64,000 nucleotides of DNA from Melastoma dodecandrum (GCA_029817715.1 JARUPY010000371.1:310001-374000); one strand, 5' to 3'. Counted from the first letter of the stretch, positions 41,570-50,879 are shown. Made by a program: numbers and translations. The notes: generated by a model from the letters alone, not told the origin.

Positions 41570-41576
41570 ATAAATA
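41570..41576 (+). promoter_or_regulatory. Late promoter box ATAAATA
   Basis: 5 nt before the ATG at 41582. Confidence 0.6.
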
Positions 41577-41581
41577 CTCGC

Positions 41582-41821
41582 ATGAATGACATTCGATCCA
41601 TTATCAATATATTGGTTGAGACAATGACAAATTATCAGTACACCGAAGTCGATTTCCGTGGAGAGCAGATGGAAGTCACCTGCAAGATGTACGGGGACGA
41701 GATCGAAGAGTGGTGGTTTACCAAGCTGGGTACATCGGAACACACCGAGCTTAACATTACCCAGGACGAGCGACAGGATATTCTTGAGCAGCTCGCCGAT
41801 AATCTTGAGCCTGCGTGGTAA
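41582..41821 (+). CDS. Tagged small protein
   Basis: 79 aa. Tag M-N-D-I-R-S-I-I-N-I-L-V-E, then a small beta-rich domain and an acidic helix (Q-D-E-R-Q-D-I-L-E-Q-L). After tag removal about 66 residues remain. No known family. Confidence 0.75.
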   Translation: MNDIRSIINILVETMTNYQYTEVDFRGEQMEVTCKMYGDEIEEWWFTKLGTSEHTELNITQDERQDILEQLADNLEPAW

Positions 41822-41895
41822 CTCGGAAATATTACAACGCAGAGCTTGCATTCCTTCGTGAATGTGGTATTGTGTCTGTGTTGAGGAGACGTTGA

Positions 41896-42174
41896 ATGGC
41901 CCTGGGTTCCGCTAAGGTCGCTGAGATGATCGCCGCTGCCAAGGCGAAGAAGCAGCGCATCTCGGAAGGCGTCGAGGCGGCCGAGCCCTTCGTCGACCCG
42001 TTCCTCGCGATCGAGGCCGAAGAGGCCGCTCGCGATCAGGCCTGGATCGAGAACTTCATCGCAGCCCATGGCGGCTATGAAGCCATGGTGGCCCAGTTCG
42101 AGAAGGACCTGTCGACGGCCACCGTGTACAACACGGTCGACGAGTTCATGCAGCGTTTCTTCCAGAAAGCCTGA
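41896..42174 (+). CDS. Acidic helical protein
   Basis: 92 aa, almost all helix, acidic, with W-I-E-N-F-I-A-A-H-G-G-Y-E. Not recognised. Located directly before the polyvalent tagged gene. Confidence 0.7.
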   Translation: MALGSAKVAEMIAAAKAKKQRISEGVEAAEPFVDPFLAIEAEEAARDQAWIENFIAAHGGYEAMVAQFEKDLSTATVYNTVDEFMQRFFQKA

Positions 42175-42185
42175 GCATTTCGGGT

Positions 42186-42192
42186 CTAAATA
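42186..42192 (+). promoter_or_regulatory. Late promoter box CTAAATA
   Basis: 7 nt before the ATG at 42200. Confidence 0.6.
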
Positions 42193-42199
42193 ACCCGAA

Positions 42200-44071
42200 A
42201 TGCGAATTCGTGAAATCGAAACTCCCCTCCGTAGCGTTGTTGAAACAAACCGATTTCGAAGAGACTTCGATGCGGAGGCGGTCCGTGATCCCTCGCTGAT
42301 CACCGACTTACGTGACTTCTTAAAATTCAAGCAGGAGCATGGCTCTACCCCGTATGGGGCAAAGGATGCTCCGTTCCATTACGGCCCGCGCAAGGGCTAC
42401 TGGCACTGTCATCTTCGCCACGGCAGGCTGATCGTCACCTATAAGATCGACGCGCGCCACATCTACCTGACGGCCTTCACTGATCACAAAGCCTACGACG
42501 GCAAGGTGCCGAAGATCGGCGCCTTCCTGAGCGGACTCTCGCCCAGCGACTATTCGGCCTATGATGAGCCGGTGACCAACAAGCCCCCTGCCCCGGTCCA
42601 GGAGAATCCGCTGCTCGGCGAGCTGCGCGAGCTTGCCTACGGAATGGCCAGCGATCCGGCCGAGCGAGCTGATCTCATGAAGGTCGCGCGTGGCGATGTC
42701 TCGGGCTTCAAGGTGTACCTCGAAATGCTCGGCGTCACGGGCCAGGACGTCGCCCAGGCCTTCGGGTCTCGTGCCGCCATGATGGCCTTTGCGAAGAAGG
42801 TACTGGCCGACACAGCCGTCAAGGAAGCCGTTTCGGAGGCCGTGCAGCCCAAGACCTACCTGCATGTGTCACCCGGCGATCGCTTGCCGTCCCTGGCCGC
42901 CAAAGGCCTCGTGGCGAACTACAACGCCGAGTACGACGGCATGGGTAACTACGACGGCGACTGGCAGAGCCTGGAAGGCATCTACATGACCGATCAGACC
43001 GATCTGATCAGCCACATGATGACCGCTCGACCCGATCTGGAGGCGCCGGTCGCGATCGCGATCATCGAAGCTGACCCGTCGAAGCTGCTGCCCGACGAGG
43101 ACATCATCAACATCGTCATGGGAGACATCCACGACACGATCGAAGGCGGCGACGAGCCGGAAGACGACGCGGATCGCATCAGAATCGTCAAGACGCTGGC
43201 AAAGCGCTTCGCGGAACGTCTCGGCGAGAAGCCGAACAAGGTTCACCTGGAACTCGCCGATGGCTGGCTTGCACATTGGCTCGGCGAAAGCGACGCCAAT
43301 TACGAATGGTGGGCGAGCATCAAGGACAGGTTCGTCCGGTCCCACCCGACCCTGAGCAAGGACAAGAACGCGCCGCACTCTGTCCGCTATCCCGGCAGCA
43401 TCGGCTTCACCGGTTCGCCACGCATCGCGACGCTCGTCGAGTTGGACGACCGCTGGCAGGTGAAGGTGGTCAAGGGGAAGCTCACAGCGGCCGGGAAGGC
43501 CCTTCTCGACCGACTTGGTGCCATCACAGCCCCGGCGCAGCCGAAGGCCCTCGACGGCCAGCGCAAGGAACTTCTGGACCTCGCCTCGCGGGTCGTATCC
43601 TGGCGTCCTCAGTCCGAGCTGATTAAGATCATCTCGAAGATGAACGACGCCGAGGTCGCAGAGCAGATCAAGGTGGCGAAGGAGAAGCTCGCCAAGCCCA
43701 TCGCAGAGAGCGTGGCCCTGGCGCCAACGCTGTATCACGGCACCTGCGCATCGAACGCAGAAAGCCTATGCAAGAACGGTTGGGCGCCGCGTACAGGCGG
43801 CATGGGCGGTAACATGGGGCAGTCCCGCTACCTCTACCTCACGACCGGCCCTGAGGACGCTCTGTGGTTCGCGCAAGAGAAGGGTTGCAATACCGTACTG
43901 GAGATCGTCGGCGTGCCGATGGCGGCGCTGATCGTCGACCCTGAGGACGGCATGGCCGATAACGTCGCAGACGAGATCAAAAACGCCTTCGGCCTACCGG
44001 GCAAGGTGGCGCTCACCGTGCCGCTTGGGCCTGAGCACTTCCGGCCGTACAAAGGCACTTTCTCCCTATGA
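42200..44071 (+). CDS. Tagged polyvalent protein: RelE-like plus two ART-like domains
   Basis: 623 aa, intact. Tag M-R-I-R-E-I-E. Residues ~17-110 follow the RelE/YafQ ribonuclease-toxin order (basic helix, then H-L-R-H-G-R-L-I-V-T-Y-K-I, then L-T-A-F-T-D-H-K). A first ART-like part begins near 215 (Y-L-H-V-S-P ... G-I-Y-M-T-D-Q) and a second one near 515 (L-Y-H-G-T ... Y-L-Y-L-T-T ... A-L-W-F-A). Such multi-enzyme chains are typical of phage polyvalent proteins injected with DNA. All activities are inferred from motif order. Confidence 0.78.
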   Translation: MRIREIETPLRSVVETNRFRRDFDAEAVRDPSLITDLRDFLKFKQEHGSTPYGAKDAPFHYGPRKGYWHCHLRHGRLIVTYKIDARHIYLTAFTDHKAYDGKVPKIGAFLSGLSPSDYSAYDEPVTNKPPAPVQENPLLGELRELAYGMASDPAERADLMKVARGDVSGFKVYLEMLGVTGQDVAQAFGSRAAMMAFAKKVLADTAVKEAVSEAVQPKTYLHVSPGDRLPSLAAKGLVANYNAEYDGMGNYDGDWQSLEGIYMTDQTDLISHMMTARPDLEAPVAIAIIEADPSKLLPDEDIINIVMGDIHDTIEGGDEPEDDADRIRIVKTLAKRFAERLGEKPNKVHLELADGWLAHWLGESDANYEWWASIKDRFVRSHPTLSKDKNAPHSVRYPGSIGFTGSPRIATLVELDDRWQVKVVKGKLTAAGKALLDRLGAITAPAQPKALDGQRKELLDLASRVVSWRPQSELIKIISKMNDAEVAEQIKVAKEKLAKPIAESVALAPTLYHGTCASNAESLCKNGWAPRTGGMGGNMGQSRYLYLTTGPEDALWFAQEKGCNTVLEIVGVPMAALIVDPEDGMADNVADEIKNAFGLPGKVALTVPLGPEHFRPYKGTFSL

Positions 44072-44072
44072 C

Positions 44073-44936
44073 CTAAAGCGCGAAGACCTTACCGCGTGCC
44101 GTGGCGAAAACGCCCTTGGCACGATGATTGACGATCACCTCCAAGTGCTCGATGTCATCATTGGCAACCTCGACGTAGTCGGTCGGATCGCTACCCGCTT
44201 GTAGCCGCTATCGGACACGCGATTGAAGGTGATCTCGCCGCGCACGAGATACTGGGTCAGCATCTCGACGAAGAACTCTCCTGGCCGCTTTCGTAGAGAG
44301 CCCTCGCGCGCGCTGCGCATAGTGCCGATGATCTCGCCCACTAGACCGAGGTGCTGCTTCCAATTCGCGGCAGAGAAAAGGTTGGAGTATTTGGGAAGAT
44401 GCAGGAGGCTTCGAGCGATGTCTTCGCTATCTCGCCCCACACGATCAAAGATCGCGTCGGCTTGCGGATTGCCTGATTGAATGATCGAGTGGCAGATGCG
44501 GTGGGCGAGAATCCAGGAGGTCAACGGCATGCGCTCATCGCCCTCGTTATCTAGCAGCAGGACCGATATGGTGTTGCCGTCGTTGACAAGGGGCTGACCT
44601 AGCAGTGTTTCTGCCTCGGCATAGCTGATCTCGCCATTGAAACCGCCCTTCTCAAGATGTTCGAGTTCCCTTGCGTTGAACTCTCCTTTGCCCGGCACAC
44701 TGAATTTACCATCCTTGCCATTGTAGAGGTAGACGTTGAAGATAAACGGCGTGCGAGAGAAGGCGTTACGGACCTTCAACTGCCAAGCCGGGTTCTTGAT
44801 CGCGCGTAGATCGCTGGCGCGGAAACGAGCCTTCATCCTCAGTGTCGCCATGGAGTTCGAGATCGCCGATCGGCGCCTCATCAAGCTCTTCAGATTCTGC
44901 AAGGGCTTGGTTGATGATGTTGAGGAATTCGCGCAT
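44073..44936 (-). CDS. Tagged hypothetical protein (two frameshifts)
   Basis: Tag M-R-E-F-L-N-I-I-N-Q-A-L-A-E. Shifts near 44850 and 44195; stop TAG at 44073, 1 nt after the convergent stop. The main frame has L-A-H-R-I-C-H-S-I, which resembles a degenerate H-E-x-x-H site, and a long helical region. Function unknown. Confidence 0.6.
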
Positions 44937-44940
44937 CCAA

Positions 44941-44947
44941 TATTTAT
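44941..44947 (-). promoter_or_regulatory. Late promoter box ATAAATA
   Basis: 4 nt before the ATG at 44936. Confidence 0.6.
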
Positions 44948-45003
44948 TGACCGCGAAAGTCTGAGACGCGCATTCTGAGCCTACATTTTTGAGGACTGAT
45001 TTT

Positions 45004-45390
45004 ATGAGTGACATTACTGCCGAGAGCCTGATTGCCGCCGAGGTCGCCCGCCAGGATCGCATGTGGGGTACGCTGAATGAGCGCGCCGACTCGACCGATC
45101 GCCAGCTCCAGGATGCCGCCACCGCCCAGCTTATCGCCCTCATGTACAAGCAGGAAGGCGATGAAGAGGCGTTCGAGACAGGCAGCGACGGCTCCGCCTA
45201 CTACCCGAACGACTGGTCTGGCTTCCGTGACTATGGCTCCGACGTCGCCAACCTCGTCGTCGCCACGGCCTACCTCACCCAGGAAATCCGCCGTCTTCTC
45301 CGTGCCGGTGCCGACACCACGCGTACCTCGCGCAACGTCGAAACGCAGCCCTACGCGAAGACGACGACGCCTTTCGTCATCGAGGCGTGA
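45004..45390 (+). CDS. Hypothetical protein
   Basis: 128 aa. Mostly helical, with R-Q-D-R-M-W-G-T-L-N-E-R and W-S-G-F-R-D-Y-G, a pattern I associate with small phage proteins of unknown role. Stop overlaps the next start (GTGATG). Confidence 0.7.
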   Translation: MSDITAESLIAAEVARQDRMWGTLNERADSTDRQLQDAATAQLIALMYKQEGDEEAFETGSDGSAYYPNDWSGFRDYGSDVANLVVATAYLTQEIRRLLRAGADTTRTSRNVETQPYAKTTTPFVIEA

Positions 45391-45569
45391 TGGCCGACCA
45401 GGAGGTCGTCTTCCGCTCCATTCGGCTCCCGGTCGCGCTCGACCAGGAGCTGAGCCTCCATGCCCAGAAGCAGAACGTCTACCCGATGGACCTCATGCTT
45501 ACGCTGATCGAGGAGGCATTGGCGAAGCGCGCCAAGGATGCGGGTCGCAGTAGCATTCGCGCCGGGTAA
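45390..45569 (+). CDS. Ribbon-helix-helix-like DNA-binding protein
   Basis: 59-60 aa (ATG 45390 or GTG 45387). S-I-R-L-P-V-A-L-D-Q-E-L is the ribbon strand and first helix; L-M-L-T-L-I-E-E-A-L is the second helix of Arc/MetJ-type repressors. It is a candidate for reading one of the palindromes in this window, either ACGARNNYTCGT or the TGTTTAC sites. Confidence 0.65.
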   Translation: MADQEVVFRSIRLPVALDQELSLHAQKQNVYPMDLMLTLIEEALAKRAKDAGRSSIRAG

Positions 45570-45586
45570 CAACGAGCCTTTAGCAG

Positions 45587-45593
45587 ATAAATA
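45587..45593 (+). promoter_or_regulatory. Late promoter box ATAAATA
   Basis: 18 nt before the ATG at 45612 with GAGGAG in between: the one tagged gene with an ordinary SD. Confidence 0.55.
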
Positions 45594-45611
45594 TTTGCCG
45601 AGGAGACTCTA

Positions 45612-46506
45612 ATGACATCTATTCGGCAATGGATTAACGTTCTAACGGAAGCAGCCGCGATCGACTACATGTATGGCGGCTGCCACGTATTCGCACTTGC
45701 TGTTGAAGAGCTTACCGACTGGAATATGGTCGCTCTGTTGTCGTACGGCGGCGAGCGAGTCTGACGATGACGATTTCGAAGACAACGATGACCTCGACGA
45801 GAGTGATGAACCGGAGGATGACACATTCCATGGCTTCAGTGATGTAATCCACATCTTTTGTGTTACGCCCGAGGGGCGCCGTTTCGATGCGTACGGTCTT
45901 AGTGGCCCTGTTGATCAGTATGTCTATGAGCGCGAAGTTGAACTAGGCGAGGACCTGTCGACGATGCCTGTAGACAAAGACGATATCGCACAGCTCGTCG
46001 CTATGGGTTGGCTCAGCCCTATCACGCCTGCTGAAGCAGCCGAGGCAAGAGCAGATGCTCGCCAAGCGCTTGAGGATGAAGAAATACAGTTCGATGCCTC
46101 TAATAGTGAGCTGACAGAGACGGCTAAACCATTTCATGTCGACGGCTACGAACCACATTCCTCATTGTATGAGATACATGGGCGAGGCGATATGAGGTAT
46201 CTTCTTCATGGCTCACAGTTCAATCTACTTCGAGCATTGTTGCTTGACGGAGGTCGGGTGCTTGCATGGGACGCCTACTATTCCACCCATGAAGAGATGT
46301 TGAATCGTATTGAGAAAGCCGGTGCCGACATACCGAACGCCAACTTTATCTATTTGACACCGGAAGGCGTTGCTGCTGGCCCTCGTGCAGAAATACAAAC
46401 GAGCGCCCCACTGCGCAGAGCTTACGGAACACCTGTGCCTACCGTTCCTCTTCCAGAGCTTCCATCCGACGATGAGGAAGAAGACAGCGATTCATACGAC
46501 GAATAG
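45612..46506 (+). CDS. Tagged protein with Cys-His start (frameshifted)
   Basis: Tag M-T-S-I-R-Q-W-I-N-V-L-T-E. Next comes M-Y-G-G-C-H-V-F-A-L-A, a Cys-centred helix like the start of papain-fold domains, then a shift near 45760, an acidic run (D-D-D-F-E-D-N-D-D) and a long mixed domain ending in another acidic tail. A later domain with Y-L-T-P-E-G resembles an ART strand only weakly. Confidence 0.65.
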
Positions 46507-46534
46507 CCCGTGCGGCATCTCCGAAAATAGCGGC

Positions 46535-46572
46535 TTGACAACCTCTTACGCAATGTTTACAACGTAAACATT
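46535..46572 (+). promoter_or_regulatory. Promoter with overlapping operator AATGTTTAC-AAC-GTAAACATT
   Basis: TTGACA (46535-46540), 17-nt spacer, TACAAC (46558-46563). The perfect 9+9 inverted repeat at 46552-46572 covers the -10 box. The half-site recurs at 46954-46963. Confidence 0.75.
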
Positions 46573-46591
46573 GAAGCGAAGGAGGTCGGAC

Positions 46592-46879
46592 ATGGAAGGC
46601 ATCACGGTCAGGAAGAACGGCGAGGTCGGCATGATCAGCGGGGTCGACGGCATGACCCTCATGCGGGTGGTCACGTTGCGGTCGGGCATCGAGATGTGGC
46701 GGAAGCACAAGATGATCCCGACGCGTGGCGCGACCATCGGATACATGCTGGGCCAAGCCACCGAGTACACCGGCCAGACCTACAAGAAGACGCCTGGGGA
46801 TTACGCCAGGGCCGAGCAGGACCTGACCGTCTGGATCGAGACGATGAAGTCCGCGATTCCCGTTCACCACGAGAAGTAA
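46592..46879 (+). CDS. Hypothetical protein
   Basis: 95 aa from ATG 46592 with SD GGAGG. Alpha/beta, with D-L-T-V-W-I-E-T-M near the end. Tightly repressible promoter upstream and its own terminator downstream; a one-gene unit. It may be the regulator of the TGTTTAC operators, though no helix-turn-helix is obvious. Confidence 0.7.
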   Translation: MEGITVRKNGEVGMISGVDGMTLMRVVTLRSGIEMWRKHKMIPTRGATIGYMLGQATEYTGQTYKKTPGDYARAEQDLTVWIETMKSAIPVHHEK

Positions 46880-46883
46880 CGAG

Positions 46884-46912
46884 GAGGGGCCTTCGGGCCC
46901 CTCTTTCTCTTC
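46884..46912 (+). terminator. Rho-independent terminator
   Basis: GAGGGGCC-TTCG-GGCCCCTC perfect 8-bp stem with a UUCG-type loop and TTTCTCTTCT tail, directly after the gene at 46592. Confidence 0.9.
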
Positions 46913-46949
46913 TGATAGCCGGTGATTATCGTAGAACGGAAATTTCTAT

Positions 46950-46964
46950 GTGTAATGTTTACAC
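46950..46964. promoter_or_regulatory. Operator-like palindrome GTGTAA-TGT-TTACAC
   Basis: Perfect 6+6 repeat sharing AATGTTTAC with the operator at 46552. It lies 55 nt before the gene at 47019; two hairpins (GCCCTA/TAGGGC and GGGCGG/CCGCCC) fill the space between. Confidence 0.6.
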
Positions 46965-47018
46965 TGTACGGCCCTATATGTATTAGGGCGGGCTCCTCCG
47001 CCCTTGGAGGACATCGAC

Positions 47019-47297
47019 ATGAACAAGAAGTTGCGTGCGCAGATCGAGGCGTTCCTGCGCGAGCCCTGGGTCATCTTCATGATGTTCTGGGCAACCGTTA
47101 TGGGCATCCCCGCTGTTGCCTTTATCGAGCGTGACCTGGAACGCCGATTTGGCGCCAGCCTCTTCACCGATGGCAACAAGCGGGCGATCGGTGCGATGGT
47201 GCGCCGCGTGCTTGCCGACAACAACATGGTGATCGCTCGCCAGGGCGTGCGGGGTTGCGGCGGTCACTACAAGACCGGCACTGTCTACGGCTTCTGA
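47019..47297 (+). CDS. Small membrane-associated protein
   Basis: 92 aa from ATG 47019 with SD GGAGG. One hydrophobic segment (~17-38, V-I-F-M-M-F-W-A-T-V-M-G), then a basic C-terminal part. A GC-rich hairpin follows at 47308-47339 but without a T-run. Function unknown. Confidence 0.65.
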   Translation: MNKKLRAQIEAFLREPWVIFMMFWATVMGIPAVAFIERDLERRFGASLFTDGNKRAIGAMVRRVLADNNMVIARQGVRGCGGHYKTGTVYGF

Positions 47298-47401
47298 TCT
47301 AACCCGAAAGGAGGCGGGGTTTCTTGCCCCGCACTCCTTCGTAGCGTAGATATATTCTTGCAATATTGAAGGTATAGAATGCGGCGTGGTCTAATTGACC
47401 A

Positions 47402-49099
47402 ATGCCGCATTGTATATTACGCATTACAGATCAAGTAAACTGCAAGTTTGAGAATGTAGACCCGGCTACACGTCGCGTTCTATGCGAGGCAGCGAAGTAC
47501 GACGTCCCCTATGCGCGCCACACGCCCCTCTACAAGATGGGACGCTGGGATGGCAAGAAGCACTTCTGCACGACTGGCGGCGCGACCTACATCAACCTGC
47601 TGCCGCAGCTTCTGCCTGTGGTCTACGATGCCGGATACGACATCGAGCTGATCGACGAGCGCCCGCCGTTCGACATCGAGCTTCCTGAAGTTCACGAGAA
47701 CATCCTCTCCCACAAGGTCTGGCCGGAAGGACATCCGATCGCGGGCGAGCCGATCGTCCTGCGCGACTATCAGGTCCAGGCGATCCAGAACTATTTCAAC
47801 AACCGGCAGTCCATCCAGGAGATCAGCACAGGCGCTGGCAAGACGTTAATTTCCGCCTCGATTTCGTATCTAGTCGAGGGCGCCGGGCGCACGATCGTGA
47901 TCGTCCCCTCGAAATCGCTGGTTGAGCAGACTGAAGAGGACTTCATCAACCTGGGGCTCGACGTCGGCGTCTACTACGGCGACCGCAAGGAGTATGGCCA
48001 CAAGCACACGATCTCGACGTGGCAGTCGCCCGGCCAACTGTGGAAGCAGTCGCGTATGGGCGCCGCAGAAGTGCCCCTGAAAGACTTCCTGGAGGGCGTG
48101 ATCTGCTTCCAAGTGGATGAGGGCCACTCCGCCAAGGCAGACGTCCTAAAGGACCTCCTGAGCGGCCCTATGGCCAAGATTCCGCTGCGCTGGGGCATGA
48201 CCGGCACGCTGCCGCCCGAAGATTTCAACTTCGCGACGATCCTCTGCACGATCGGCCCCTGCGTCGGCTACATCCGCGCCAAGGACCTCCAGGACCAGGG
48301 CGTCCTATCGAAGTGCCACATCCACATCGAGCAGCTCGACGACTCGCCCTACGAGTTCGTGGAATACGATGCCGAGAGCAACTTCCTGTCGACCGACGCG
48401 CTACGCCTCACGTGGCTCGCTTACCGTACGATGGAGATCGCCGAGTCGGGCAACACGCTGCTCCTCGTCAACAACATCGAGACGGGCAAGTTCGTGCAGC
48501 GCCTGATCCCCGACAGCGTGTTCGTCAACGGCTCGGTGAAGACGAAGAAGCGTCGTGAGGAGTACAAGGAGGTGCAGACCGCAGACAACAAGGTCATCAT
48601 CGCCACCTACGGCGTCGCGGCGGTCGGCATCAACATTCCGCGCATCTTCAATCTGATGCTGTTTGAAGCGGGCAAGAGCTTCATCAAGGTGATCCAGTCG
48701 ATCGGACGCTCGCTGCGTACGGCAGCAGACAAGGACTTTGCTGATGTCTACGACATCTGCTCTAACCTGAAGTACTCCAAGAAACATCTAACTGAACGCA
48801 AGAAGTACTACAAAAAGGCGGAATATCCCTTCGATCTGGCCAAAATCAAGTATAGAGACGGGAACAAGCTGATGGCTTCGTCGACATTCCAAGCCGTTCC
48901 GGAGACGCTTGAGGCGGCCTCAGAGGACAACCGCAAGCGAGTCGCCTACGAATACGCAGGCTTCAGTTTCGAGATGATCCTCGACGACACGGACACGGCC
49001 GTCGATGCTATTGCGGTCGATGGGCAGCACAATGCCGCCTACAAGGATAAGCATCGGATGAACGCGATTCAGCAGTACAACGACGAGCACGAGGCGTGA
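47402..49099 (+). CDS. uvsW: UvsW-like SF2 helicase
   Basis: 565 aa. In T4, UvsW unwinds branched DNA and R-loops and switches origin-primed to recombination-dependent replication. Present here: an N-terminal ~110-residue domain, L-R-D-Y-Q-V-Q-A-I (Q motif), Walker A S-T-G-A-G-K-T near 145, D-E-G-H (DExH) near 238, S-G/T-G-T-L motif III, and motif VI Q-S-I-G-R-S-L-R. Length matches the family. Intact. Confidence 0.92.
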   Translation: MPHCILRITDQVNCKFENVDPATRRVLCEAAKYDVPYARHTPLYKMGRWDGKKHFCTTGGATYINLLPQLLPVVYDAGYDIELIDERPPFDIELPEVHENILSHKVWPEGHPIAGEPIVLRDYQVQAIQNYFNNRQSIQEISTGAGKTLISASISYLVEGAGRTIVIVPSKSLVEQTEEDFINLGLDVGVYYGDRKEYGHKHTISTWQSPGQLWKQSRMGAAEVPLKDFLEGVICFQVDEGHSAKADVLKDLLSGPMAKIPLRWGMTGTLPPEDFNFATILCTIGPCVGYIRAKDLQDQGVLSKCHIHIEQLDDSPYEFVEYDAESNFLSTDALRLTWLAYRTMEIAESGNTLLLVNNIETGKFVQRLIPDSVFVNGSVKTKKRREEYKEVQTADNKVIIATYGVAAVGINIPRIFNLMLFEAGKSFIKVIQSIGRSLRTAADKDFADVYDICSNLKYSKKHLTERKKYYKKAEYPFDLAKIKYRDGNKLMASSTFQAVPETLEAASEDNRKRVAYEYAGFSFEMILDDTDTAVDAIAVDGQHNAAYKDKHRMNAIQQYNDEHEA

Positions 49100-49104
49100 T
49101 GCGC

Positions 49105-49518
49105 TCTAATCTCCACGGGCCAATTCGATAAGCGCCTTCGATCACGCTGCGCGCGGCCTCAAGATCAGACCGCATCCCTTCGATTGCCCCGCACACCCTG
49201 GCTATTCTCAGGAGCTGCTGGCGGTTGACGATCTCCGTGTCTCCAGGAACGCTAATGATGCCCTGATAGTCGATCGCAATATGCTGGCAGATGGCAAATG
49301 CATGGTTCTGCCTCGCACTCCAACCCAACTCGGCTTCGATGCCGTGCTTGACCAGCACGCCGACGAGCATGATCGCCATCGCGAAGCATCCGCCTTCTTC
49401 GAAATAGAATCCAACTCGGTGATTGTCGGCCGACTGGCTTAGGCAGTGCACAAAACTCCGGCAAGGGCCCGCTGCTTTCGACAAGCCGAACGAGAGTGTG
49501 AAACGATGGCGCTTCCAT
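49105..49518 (-). CDS. Tagged papain-like-fold candidate (frameshifted)
   Basis: ATG 49518 follows GTAAATA. Tag M-E-A-P-S-F-H-T-L-V-R-L-V-E. Shifts near 49448 and near 49130; stop TAG at 49105. The core E-G-G-C-F-A-M-A, then H-A-F-A and I-D-Y-Q-G, again gives a Cys-His-Asp order. Related in plan to the tagged proteins at 38548 and 45612. Confidence 0.6.
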
Positions 49519-49522
49519 CGAC

Positions 49523-49529
49523 TATTTAC
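49523..49529 (-). promoter_or_regulatory. Late promoter box GTAAATA
   Basis: 4 nt before the ATG at 49518. Confidence 0.55.
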
Positions 49530-49549
49530 TGTATTGTAGGTTATCTATA

Positions 49550-50128
49550 TTGTGCATAGATGGAGCGATTGTATATACTTCAAATTGTAACAGCTCTATT
49601 TTCGAAGGGACCAGAGCCATTTTTATCCTCACGCCCGAAAATAGATCATACAATATGAATGAGCTTCCGGTGGAAGTCATCGACGATCTACGCTACTTCG
49701 TATTGGATTACTCCAATCCGAAGGAGAACGTCGACTTCTTCGCCATCCCTCTTTTCTATCTGGACCAGTTTCCGCGCCCGGCCGCCGATCTCAAGATCGG
49801 CGACTTTCGCATTCAGATGCCGCTCGATTGGAGCGTCGTCATATCGGACATCGACCTGGGTCACCTGGAGATTATCGAGCTTAAGCATTTGAATGATCGA
49901 GAATTTTCCACGTTCGTCATGAACCCGATCACAAGCTACATGCCGAGCTTCCTCGATATCACGATCGAGAACGTCTTCACCGACGTGACCTGGAGCGTGC
50001 CGCGCCTCAAGCACGGCCACATCCTAGCCGTACCGCTGATGGTCGGCGAAAATCCACCCTGTGCCTTCTTTGTCAAGGACATCAACAAGATCAGCGACTC
50101 GCTGGATATTAGCAAAGTATTTTCATAG
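49550..50128 (+). CDS. T4-type phage hypothetical protein
   Basis: 192 aa (ATG 49550, or 49655 for the conserved-looking core). Beta-rich, no membrane span. I associate the E-V-I-D-D-L-R-Y-F-V-L-D-Y style with a conserved but unnamed protein of T4-type jumbo phages. Function unknown. Confidence 0.7.
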   Translation: MCIDGAIVYTSNCNSSIFEGTRAIFILTPENRSYNMNELPVEVIDDLRYFVLDYSNPKENVDFFAIPLFYLDQFPRPAADLKIGDFRIQMPLDWSVVISDIDLGHLEIIELKHLNDREFSTFVMNPITSYMPSFLDITIENVFTDVTWSVPRLKHGHILAVPLMVGENPPCAFFVKDINKISDSLDISKVFS

Positions 50129-50135
50129 GAACATC

Positions 50136-50879
50136 ATGACCAACAAACTAATTGAAGAAGCTCTAGAATCCTTTGTCTCTGCCTCAGCTCGCGGCGCCCA
50201 TCACATTGCTAACGGTCATCTACTCACGATCATCAAAAGCCTGCTGGAGAAGGGCGTCTCCAACGATCATTCGATCACGACCGGGGTTAAGACCGGAGTC
50301 ATTCCCACGGAAAATCTCCAGATCGGTGGCGACATCAACGCGGGCTCCATCTCGTCAAACTCCCTGACGACCAGCGGCATGTATAGCGGGATCACGTTCG
50401 GTGACCGCACCACGGATGGATCGACGATGCTCTTCCGCGCGAGTGGGGTCAGCTACCTGACCGACTCGAAGGGCGGCAACGTTTTCTCAGTCGACGAGAA
50501 GGGCTTCGTCACGTTCGGCAACCGCGCCATGTTCTGGTGCGACGGCACCTCCCTGCATGTGCTCGCCAAGCCCGGCTCTGCGCCGAGCGGCGCTTACACA
50601 GAGGCCCGCCCTATCCAGATCAACCTGGACGACGGCTCGGTGACCATGGCCAACGGCAAGCTGCACATTGCGGCGAATGGCGATATCACGGCCCAGGGCA
50701 ACCTTGTCGTCACCGGCAACCTCGTAGTCGCAGGCGAGATCAACTCGCCGAGGCTAGCCGTTCCGCCAGAGCAGGTCGTCACTGCGCTCACAAGCGTCGT
50801 TGGCAGCGATTCGGCCGCCCCCGTCGCCGAGGACAAGAAGCCTCGGGGCAAGAAGGCCAAGGACGACGCCGCAGAATGA
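50136..50879 (+). CDS. Probable virion protein (fibre/baseplate-like)
   Basis: 247 aa. Starts with a 30-residue helix, then many short Gly/Ser/Thr-rich beta repeats (N-L-V-V-T-G-N-L-V-V-A-G-E-I) as in beta-helical fibre or baseplate parts, and a Lys-rich tail. Followed by a strong terminator. Confidence 0.65.
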   Translation: MTNKLIEEALESFVSASARGAHHIANGHLLTIIKSLLEKGVSNDHSITTGVKTGVIPTENLQIGGDINAGSISSNSLTTSGMYSGITFGDRTTDGSTMLFRASGVSYLTDSKGGNVFSVDEKGFVTFGNRAMFWCDGTSLHVLAKPGSAPSGAYTEARPIQINLDDGSVTMANGKLHIAANGDITAQGNLVVTGNLVVAGEINSPRLAVPPEQVVTALTSVVGSDSAAPVAEDKKPRGKKAKDDAAE

